From positions 1 to 5,973 of the forward strand of contig NZ_JALNWM010000210.1 of the NCBI RefSeq assembly GCF_023230885.1: a DNA stretch of 5,973 bases. Direction: 5' to 3'. This stretch comes from Desulfocurvus sp. (GTDB lineage: Bacteria > Desulfobacterota > Desulfovibrionia > Desulfovibrionales > Desulfovibrionaceae). The notes beneath the pieces are model-generated. The model saw only the letters and a list, made by a program, of their open reading frames with translations. It made no database searches and had not been told where the DNA came from. Of this stretch, positions 1-4,371 are shown piece by piece; position 1 is the first letter of the stretch; each line of letters begins with the position of its first letter. The translations under genes were made by a program, and so were the position numbers.

Positions 1-2
1 CC

Positions 3-200
3 CGGCTGGTGGACGAAATGTTCCGCCTGGTGCAGGCCGACCACGGGCAGGACCACGCCCCCCTGGCCCGGCGCGACCTGCGGGCCATGCTGGCCGTGAC
101 CCTGCCCGCCAAATGGCGCGGCCTGGGGCGGGAATCCGGGCGCCGCCTGCGCGAGCTGCGCGGCATGGCCCTGGCCGCGGCCAGGGCCGACGCGGACTGA
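3..200 (+). CDS. 3' end of an unrecognised protein (5' partial)
   Basis: The frame is open from the window edge to a TGA at 198-200 and gives 65 visible C-terminal residues. Nearly every codon ends in G or C (the exceptions are two GAA and one AAA), which is the codon use of the other genes here and argues that it is really translated. A GTG at 9 could be read as a start, but the frame continues upstream and no ribosome binding site is visible, so this is most likely the tail of a longer protein. The visible part is rich in Arg, Ala and Leu, with likely amphipathic helices towards the end (GRRLRELRGMALAAARA). It has no motif that I recognise and no membrane segment. It precedes the DHH gene on the same strand, but a 175-bp spacer with its own promoter suggests separate transcription. 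Confidence 0.7.
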   Translation, partial: RLVDEMFRLVQADHGQDHAPLARRDLRAMLAVTLPAKWRGLGRESGRRLRELRGMALAAARADAD

Positions 201-203
201 CCG

Positions 204-223
204 GGCCCCGGCGCCGCCGGGCC
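204..223 (+). terminator. Possible GC-rich hairpin after the first gene
   Basis: GGCCCCGG (204-211) can pair with CCGGGCC (217-223) with one bulged C, just 3 bases past the stop at 200. Alternative pairings with GCCCGG at 228-233 are possible. There is no run of T after it, so if it terminates transcription it is not a classic intrinsic terminator. In such GC-rich spacers hairpins of this size arise easily by chance. Confidence 0.22.
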
Positions 224-265
224 GCGCGCCCGGAAAGACCGGGACGACGCGCCTTTCAAATTACT

Positions 266-295
266 TTGACAATAAAATTCAATTGGGCATATTAC
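266..295 (+). promoter_or_regulatory. Sigma70-type promoter of the DHH phosphoesterase gene
   Basis: A perfect TTGACA lies at 266-271. It is followed by CATATT at 288-293 (spacer 16) or TATTAC at 290-295 (spacer 18), each matching four of six bases of the -10 consensus. The surrounding stretch, about 255-310, is strikingly AT-rich within a very GC-rich spacer, as expected for a housekeeping promoter. The transcript would start near 300 and carry a leader of about 75 nt. An inverted repeat, TCAAA (256-260) and TTTGA (265-269) separated by 4 bases, overlaps the -35 element and could be an operator. Confidence 0.65.
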
Positions 296-375
296 ATGGT
301 GGTCAATAGAATGCCACGGGGGGCCCGCCCGGCGCGCCCCGCCGCGTCCCGATGCAAGAATCAAGGAGGACATCC

Positions 376-1293
376 ATGAGACTGCTTACCCGTTCCGACT
401 TCGACGGCCTGATCTGCGCCGTCCTGCTCAACGAGCTGGGGCTCATCGACGAATGGAAATTCGCCCACCCCAAGGATCTGCAGGACGGGACCATCGAAGT
501 GTCCGAGAACGACATCCTGGCCAACGTGCCCTACGTCAAGGGCTGCGGCATGTGGTTCGACCACCACGCCTCCGAAGCCGCCCGCCTGGGCGCGGACTTC
601 GAGTTCAAGGGCGCCTACAAGCAGGCCCCCAGCGCCGCGCGCGTCATCTGGGAATACTACGGCGGGCACGAAAAATTCCCCAAGGAATTCGATGAGATGA
701 TGGCCGCGGTGGACAAGGTTGACGACGCCCGCCTGACCGAGGACGAGATCCTGAACCCCAAGGGCTGGATCCTGCTCGGCTTCATCATGGACCCGCGCAC
801 CGGCCTGGGCCGCTTCCGCGACTACCGCATCAGCAACTACAGGCTGATGGAAGACCTCATCGAATACTGCCGGGCCATGTCCGTGGACAAGATCCTGGAG
901 CTGCCCGACGTGCGCGAGCGCGTGGACCGCTACAACGAGCAGGCCAAGCTCTTCCGCCAGATGCTCCAGGACAATTCCTCCCTGCGCGGCAACGCAGTGA
1001 TCATCGACCTGCGCGACCAGGAGACGATCTACGCCGGCAACCGCTTCATGATCTACGCCCTGTATCCCCAGGCGAACATCTCGGTGCATGTGCTCTGGGG
1101 CCTGAACAAGCAGAACACCGTTTTCACCGTGGGCAAGAGCATCCTGAACCGCACCAGCCAGACCGACGTGGGCCAGCTCATGCTGCGCTACGGCGGCGGC
1201 GGCCACCAGGCCGTCGGCACCTGCCAGGTGGACAACGAGCACGCGGGCAAGGTGCTCGACGAGATCGTGGCCAAGCTCAACGCCGACGGCTGA
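376..1293 (+). CDS. DHH-family phosphoesterase (exopolyphosphatase / nanoRNase-like)
   Basis: This 305-residue cytoplasmic protein belongs to the DHH/DHHA1 superfamily. These metal-dependent phosphoesterases include RecJ, NrnA/NrnB oligoribonucleases, c-di-AMP/pAp phosphatases and exopolyphosphatases. The N-terminal domain has the metal-binding motif SDFDG (Asp8, Asp10), the signature DHH at 62-64, and further Asp residues at 113 and 116-117 in the place of the last metal motif. The C-terminal DHHA1 substrate-binding domain has the glycine-rich motif GGGGHQAVG at 273-281. No signal peptide or membrane segment is visible. I chose the ATG at 376 because AAGGAGG (363-369) sits 6 bases upstream; an earlier in-frame ATG at 352 has no such site. 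It has its own promoter and its own terminator, so it is probably monocistronic. The substrate (short RNA, pAp, cyclic dinucleotide product or polyphosphate) cannot be decided from sequence. The short domain layout and the N-terminal pattern TRSDFDGLICAVLL look closest to NrnB-like or 'exopolyphosphatase-like' members. Confidence 0.93.
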   Translation: MRLLTRSDFDGLICAVLLNELGLIDEWKFAHPKDLQDGTIEVSENDILANVPYVKGCGMWFDHHASEAARLGADFEFKGAYKQAPSAARVIWEYYGGHEKFPKEFDEMMAAVDKVDDARLTEDEILNPKGWILLGFIMDPRTGLGRFRDYRISNYRLMEDLIEYCRAMSVDKILELPDVRERVDRYNEQAKLFRQMLQDNSSLRGNAVIIDLRDQETIYAGNRFMIYALYPQANISVHVLWGLNKQNTVFTVGKSILNRTSQTDVGQLMLRYGGGGHQAVGTCQVDNEHAGKVLDEIVAKLNADG

Positions 1294-1315
1294 CCAACCG
1301 CCCGGCCGGATGTCC

Positions 1316-1356
1316 GACAACAAAAAACCCCGCTTTGGCGGGGTTTTTTTGTTGTC
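1316..1356. terminator. Strong bidirectional intrinsic terminator
   Basis: A near-perfect stem of about 18 bp lies 23 bases after the DHH stop. The left arm (1316-1333) and right arm (1338-1356) pair with a single unpaired T, around the loop TTTG at 1334-1337. The core CCCCGC/GCGGGG is flanked by A6 on the left (1322-1327) and T7 on the right (1344-1350), so it has a U-tract on either strand. On the + strand it ends the DHH transcript. On the minus strand it could stop transcripts running leftward out of the lipid-kinase gene. It also marks the left border of the AT-rich island. Confidence 0.93.
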
Positions 1357-1363
1357 GTCCTCG

Positions 1364-1392
1364 TTGACAGGCAATGCTATATGTTCTATTTA
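1364..1392 (+). promoter_or_regulatory. Putative promoter of the small orphan gene
   Basis: TTGACA at 1364-1369 begins 8 bases after the terminator stem. With a 17-bp spacer it faces TATTTA at 1387-1392, a weak -10 (three of six consensus bases), in a very AT-rich region. The 4-base-looped inverted repeat CTATT (1386-1390) and AATAG (1395-1399) overlaps the -10 and could be an operator. The heptamer ATGCTAT occurs twice (1374-1380 and 1412-1418). The predicted leader is about 90 nt. Confidence 0.45.
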
Positions 1393-1487
1393 TTAATAGA
1401 TTTTATGTTACATGCTATTTCAGGGACAGGCCCGCATACCCTTAGTCAGATCTCATTATAAAGAAGCATAGAAGCAAGGAGAGTCTC

Positions 1488-1733
1488 ATGCCCAAACCCA
1501 TAAAATGCTCCAATATCGAGAGCCTCAAGTCTTTCGTACAGGACAATTTCCCCGATGTATCCATCGAGCATCCTACTGACATCCAAACGAAATACACGTT
1601 CAGGGATGGGCTTGTAATGAATATTTACGAGACTGGCACAGTCAATTTTCAAGGGAGAAGCCATGAGAGCAAAACGAAGCTTGTTCTCATCGAAGCAATT
1701 AATGCGATAAACAAAGCCGGAAACATCAGCTAA
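1488..1733 (+). CDS. Small orphan protein, probable stand-alone TBP-like domain
   Basis: This 81-residue protein starts at an ATG with AAGGAGAG at 1476-1483, a good ribosome binding site. Its G+C content is about 43%, far below every neighbour, and it uses A- and T-ending codons freely, which suggests horizontal acquisition. The predicted order is helix (about residues 10-21), three strands (about 31-57), then a long helix (about 59-76). The hairpin YETGTVNFQG at 47-56 resembles the Y-x-x-G-x-(V/L)-x-x-Q-G turn that I associate with the TBP-like N-terminal domain of RNase HIII (DUF3378) and related domains. In known proteins this fold binds nucleic acid or serves as an add-on to nucleases or TIR-like effectors. 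Here no catalytic domain is attached and none lies next door. There is no signal peptide, membrane segment or Cys cluster. It ends 8 bp before the stop of the convergent lipid-kinase gene. The fold call is inference from a short motif; the function is unknown. Confidence 0.75.
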   Translation: MPKPIKCSNIESLKSFVQDNFPDVSIEHPTDIQTKYTFRDGLVMNIYETGTVNFQGRSHESKTKLVLIEAINAINKAGNIS

Positions 1734-1741
1734 GGTTCTGA

Positions 1742-2677
1742 CTACAAAATCAGCCTCACGCCCTCCGGCAGCAGTTCGAATTGGAATTCGCGGCCCGTGC
1801 CGCCCCATTCGCCGTCCAGTTGCAGAGCCTGGTCGCGGTCGCAGACGATGGTGAAGGCCGTGCCCCGGTGGAAGACGCCCGTGGTGGGCGCGACCCTCAG
1901 GGCAGCGGCGGCCAGGGCCTTGAGGGAGGCCAGCCGCGAGCGGTTGTAGGCCCGCACATGCAGGCAGGGGTCGGTTATGGCCCCGCGGTTCACCCGCAGG
2001 CCGTAGCCGTAGAAGGGGTGCTTGGACACGATGGTCGCCAGGGCCCGGGGGACGCGGCGCACCGCGCCCCCGACGCGGATTTCCAGGTCCGCCGGGTCGT
2101 GCTCGGCCAGGGCGGCGGCGAAGGCCAGGGCGTAGCGCCCCAGGCCGTGGCCCAGGCGCGCCTCGTTGTACTTGCGCACGGTCAGGGCGTCGATGCCGAT
2201 GCTGGCGAAAAACGCCTTGCGCACACCGTCCACGCGCATGACGCCCACCGGGCGCCCCGCCCCGCGCCGCACGCGCTCCAGGTAGCCCTCCCGGGCCCCG
2301 GGCAGCCCCAGGGCCCAGGCCAGGGCGTTGCCCGTGCCGAAGGGCAGGTAGCCCAGGGCGGCGGGGCCACGCTCGCTGTTCAGGGCATCGGTGAAGGTGC
2401 CGTCGCCGCCCGCCACCAGCAAGACATCGAACTCCCGCGATGCCTCGCCCACGCAGCGGCGAAACTCCGGGGCGCTGGCGCAGTCCAGCCCCAGCACCGG
2501 GGCGCCCAGCCTGCGGGCCACGGCGTCCAGCCGCCCGCGCGAGCGCCCGCCGCGCAGACGCCCTGCGGCCGGATTGGCCACCACGGCCACCCCCCGGCGC
2601 CAGCGCGCGGCGGGGGCCGGACGCGCGGGCCGCTCGCCCCTGCCCGGGGCCGGGGGTGCACATGCGTCGTTCATCAT
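1742..2677 (-). CDS. Lipid kinase, diacylglycerol/sphingosine kinase superfamily (DgkB/YegS/LCB5-like)
   Basis: This 311-residue protein has the length of bacterial lipid kinases of the DAGK catalytic family, which phosphorylate diacylglycerol or other lipid alcohols with ATP at the inner membrane. Motifs in order: NPAAGR at 35-40 (first nucleotide-binding loop), VAGGDGTF at 88-95 (the GGDGT signature), LPFGTGNALA at 111-120, ASIGIDA at 158-164, and QLDGEW at 286-291 (the C-terminal DGE element seen in this family). No membrane segment is visible, as usual for these peripheral enzymes. The first of two consecutive ATGs (2677 and 2674) is taken as start; AGGAG at 2687-2683 lies 5 bases from it and 8 from the second. 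An upstream in-frame extension to 2935 is low-complexity and unlikely. The GNALA wording is closer to what I remember from eukaryotic sphingosine kinases than the GTxND usual in bacterial DgkB/YegS, so the substrate may not be diacylglycerol. Confidence 0.92.
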   Translation of the reverse strand: MMNDACAPPAPGRGERPARPAPAARWRRGVAVVANPAAGRLRGGRSRGRLDAVARRLGAPVLGLDCASAPEFRRCVGEASREFDVLLVAGGDGTFTDALNSERGPAALGYLPFGTGNALAWALGLPGAREGYLERVRRGAGRPVGVMRVDGVRKAFFASIGIDALTVRKYNEARLGHGLGRYALAFAAALAEHDPADLEIRVGGAVRRVPRALATIVSKHPFYGYGLRVNRGAITDPCLHVRAYNRSRLASLKALAAAALRVAPTTGVFHRGTAFTIVCDRDQALQLDGEWGGTGREFQFELLPEGVRLIL

Positions 2678-2708
2678 TCCTGCTCCTGGCCGCCGAGCCG
2701 GGCGGGTC

Positions 2709-2755
2709 GCCGGACGCTGGTTCCGTCCGGCCCCCGAGGCGGAGGCGGACGGACC
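2709..2755 (-). promoter_or_regulatory. Two overlapping inverted repeats in the lipid-kinase promoter/leader
   Basis: Read on the minus strand, arm 1 (2755-2746, GGTCCGTCCG) pairs with arm 2 (2729-2719, CGGACGGAACC, one bulged A). Arm 2 also belongs to GCCGGAC (2731-2725), which pairs perfectly with arm 3, GTCCGGC (2715-2709). The two structures share arm 2 and exclude each other. The second hairpin ends 21 bases upstream of the ribosome binding site. With the promoter predicted at 2753-2782, arm 1 would lie at the transcription start, so only the second hairpin would certainly be in the RNA. Confidence 0.4.
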
Positions 2756-2782
2756 ATAGGCGCCCGGGCGATTTCGTGTCAA
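2753..2782 (-). promoter_or_regulatory. Sigma70-type promoter of the lipid-kinase gene
   Basis: On the minus strand a perfect TTGACA (2782-2777) is followed after 18 bases by TATGGT (2758-2753, four of six consensus bases). The predicted start is near 2746, giving a leader of about 70 nt. The -35 is embedded in the inverted repeat TTTCGT (2772-2777) and ACGAAA (2782-2787), spaced by 4 bases, a possible operator. A further short palindrome, AATGT-A-ACATT (2795-2805), lies just upstream. Confidence 0.6.
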
Positions 2783-2897
2783 CGAAACGGCGAAAATGTA
2801 ACATTGCCGCCCGGCTCCGGCGCAGGCCGAAGCGCCCGGAGGCCCCGGGGCATCCCGGCCCGCACCAGGCGCCTTGCGCCCCTCGCCTCCCCCTTTT

Positions 2898-3160
2898 CCG
2901 CCTTCTCCGCCGCCTGCCGCCGCCTTGCGCGGCACCCTTCACCCTCCACCTTGAACCACGCCGCGCCTCCCCTTCTCCCTCCGCCTGCATCCGCCTTCTC
3001 CCTCCGTCTGCCGTCGCCTTCTCCCGCCGCCTTGCGCCGCCCCTCGCCTCCACCTCGTGCGCCCCTCGCCTCCCCGCCCCTCCGCCTCCGCCTTGCGCGC
3101 CTCTCGCCTCCGCCTTCTCCCGCCGTCTGCCGTCGCCTTCTCCCGCAGCCTTGCGCCGCC
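2898..3160. repeat. Degenerate 23-bp pyrimidine-rich repeat array with a 51-bp direct repeat
   Basis: Units beginning CCTTCTCCC recur exactly 23 bp apart at 2971, 2994 and 3017, and again at 3113 and 3136. A shortened, diverged unit starts at 2901. The longest duplication is 51 bp: 2991-3041 and 3110-3160 agree at 49 of 51 positions, 119 bp apart. The motif CCTTGCGC occurs at 2923, 3030, 3091 and 3149, and once just outside at 2872. The + strand is almost free of A and poor in G between C/T runs, so the minus strand is strongly purine-rich. The 23-bp period is not a multiple of three and the translations are low-complexity Pro/Arg or Gly/Arg, so I do not regard any of it as coding. It lies between two divergently oriented genes. 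Confidence 0.85.
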
Positions 3161-3307
3161 AGCCCGTGACGGCCCGGTGACGCCGGGATGAAATTCCTGT
3201 TACGGCGGCACGTTGCGTCCTGTTTGGCGTTGTAGCCGCCGCGCGTACGGTGTACCCATGCCCGCAGCCCCCCCCTCGCGAACCCCGCGCCCCGGAGCCC
3301 GCAGCCG
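3161..3307. other. Intergenic spacer upstream of the glycosyltransferase
   Basis: No gene is seen here. The only promoter-like pair on the + strand is TTGGCG (3224-3229) with TACGGT (3246-3251), spacer 16; both are weak matches, so I do not call it as a promoter. The stretch 3190-3235 is less GC-rich than its surroundings and is the likeliest place for the promoter of the downstream glycosyltransferase. An ATG at 3258 is out of frame with that gene. Confidence 0.4.
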
Positions 3308-4306
3308 ATGAAAATCGCCATCTGCACCGACGCCTGGCAGCCGCAGACCAGCGGCGTGGTCACCACCCTGAACCGCATGACCGCCGGGCTGGCCGCGCGC
3401 GGCCACGAAGTCCTGGTGATCCACCCCGGGCTGTTTCGCACCGTGCCCTGCCCCACCTATCCGGACATCCGCCTGTCCCTGCTGCCCGGGCGGCGTCTGG
3501 GGCGGATGCTCGACGCCTTCGGCCCCCGGGCCGTGATGATTCCCGCCGAGGGCCCCCTGGGGCTGGCCGCGCGCAACCACTGCCTGCGCCGGGGCTGGTC
3601 CTTCGCCACGGCCTTCATGACCCGCTTTCCCGATTATGTGCGCCTGCGCTCGGGGCTGCCCCCGGGCTGGACCTTTCGCGCCCTGCGCTGGTTCCACCGC
3701 CCGGCGGCGGCGACCCTGGTTTCCACGCCCAGCCTGCGCGAGGAGCTGTCCCGCCGGGGCTTCGCCAACCTGCGCCACTGGGGCCGGGGGGTGGACACGG
3801 AGCTGTTCCGTCCGCGCGGCAAGGCCGCCCTGGACCTGCCCCGGCCCATTGCCATGTACATGGGCCGCGTGGCCGTGGAGAAGAACCTGGACGCCTTTCT
3901 CGGCCTGCCGCTGGCGGGCAGCAAGGTGGTCATCGGCGACGGCCCGGCCCTGGGAGCCATGCGCCGCCGCCACCCCGGGGCCCATTTCCTGGGCCGCAAG
4001 ACCGGGCTGGACCTGGCCCGGCACCTGGACGCCGCCGACGTGTTCGTCTTTCCCAGCCGCACGGACACCTTCGGCATCGTGCTCATCGAGGCCATGGCCT
4101 GCGGGGTGCCGGTGGCGGCCTATCCCGTGCCCGGCCCGCGCGACGTGGTGGCCCACGGGCAGACGGGCTGGCTGGACGAGGACCTGGGCCGCGCCGTGGC
4201 CCGCGCCCTGGAGATGGACCCCGCCCGTTGCCGGGCCCTGGCCCTGGAGCACACCTGGGAGCGCAGCGTGGAGCAGTTCCTGGGCAATCTCGTGCCCATC
4301 GCCTGA
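3308..4306 (+). CDS. GT4-family glycosyltransferase, similar to GDP-mannose-dependent alpha-mannosyltransferases
   Basis: This 332-residue GT-B-fold retaining glycosyltransferase would transfer a sugar from a nucleotide donor to a lipid or glycan at the cytoplasmic face of the membrane. The N-terminal acceptor domain starts MKIAICTDAWQPQTSGVV, with the glycine-containing loop of the family, then PTYPDIRL (49-56), AEGPLGLAAR (80-89) and TRFPDYV (105-111). The C-terminal donor domain has RGVDTELFRP (160-169), GRVAVEKN (186-193, with Arg187 and Lys192 in the usual diphosphate-binding places), GDGP (210-213), and FPSRTDTFGIVLIEA (248-262). There Asp253 and Glu261 form the EX7E-type motif with Asp in first position. 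This pattern matches the mannosyltransferase-like branch I know as MgtA/PimB-like; the donor sugar itself is not proven. The expected HTRFPEY reads MTRFPDY, with Met104 replacing His. The start has only a weak GGAG (3294-3297) 10 bases upstream. The hydrolase gene follows after 65 bp, probably in one transcript. Confidence 0.93.
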   Translation: MKIAICTDAWQPQTSGVVTTLNRMTAGLAARGHEVLVIHPGLFRTVPCPTYPDIRLSLLPGRRLGRMLDAFGPRAVMIPAEGPLGLAARNHCLRRGWSFATAFMTRFPDYVRLRSGLPPGWTFRALRWFHRPAAATLVSTPSLREELSRRGFANLRHWGRGVDTELFRPRGKAALDLPRPIAMYMGRVAVEKNLDAFLGLPLAGSKVVIGDGPALGAMRRRHPGAHFLGRKTGLDLARHLDAADVFVFPSRTDTFGIVLIEAMACGVPVAAYPVPGPRDVVAHGQTGWLDEDLGRAVARALEMDPARCRALALEHTWERSVEQFLGNLVPIA

Positions 4307-4371
4307 GCCCCCTTCCCTTTTGCGCCCCCGGGCCCTACCATGAGCCCGACGCCGCCCGTCGAGGAAGACCC

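Noticed and set aside
277..305. Divergent minus-strand promoter (TTGACC at 305-300, TTGAAT at 282-277)
   Set aside because: There is no minus-strand gene downstream; the match is a by-product of the AT-rich + strand promoter.
361..1374. Long minus-strand open frame opposite the DHH gene
   Set aside because: It mirrors a well-supported gene with clear motifs. Its translation is rich in Val, Ala, Gly and His without domains, as expected from an antisense frame in GC-rich DNA.
1777..1790. CGAATT-GG-AATTCG inverted repeat as a regulatory site
   Set aside because: It lies inside the lipid-kinase coding sequence and follows from the codons for Glu-Phe-Gln-Phe-Glu near the C-terminus.
2678..2935. 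N-terminal extension of the lipid kinase
   Set aside because: The added residues are Gly/Arg/Pro-rich low complexity and would cover the predicted promoter; the ATG pair at 2677/2674 has a good ribosome binding site.
1446..3053. 535-residue minus-strand open frame spanning the lipid kinase and the repeat array
   Set aside because: It is a shifted frame of the lipid-kinase gene extended through low-complexity Arg/Gly sequence; the real frame has GGDGT and the other family motifs.
2971..3160. CRISPR array
   Set aside because: Units are directly adjacent or diverged, with no unique spacers of constant length between identical repeats, and no cas genes are present.
1781..3169. 462-residue + strand open frame opposite the lipid kinase
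   Set aside because: It is antisense to a recognised gene and continues into Pro/Ser/Arg low complexity. A 23-bp repeat cannot keep one repeated peptide frame.
3203..3217. Sigma54-like GGCAC...TTGC sequence
   Set aside because: The GG and GC elements are not at the required spacing (GGCAC is followed by TTGC after one base only).
3250..4371. Upstream extension of the hydrolase frame through the glycosyltransferase gene
   Set aside because: The frame stays open by chance in GC-rich DNA. The true hydrolase start at 4372 has a ribosome binding site, and 3308-4306 clearly encodes a GT4 enzyme in another frame.
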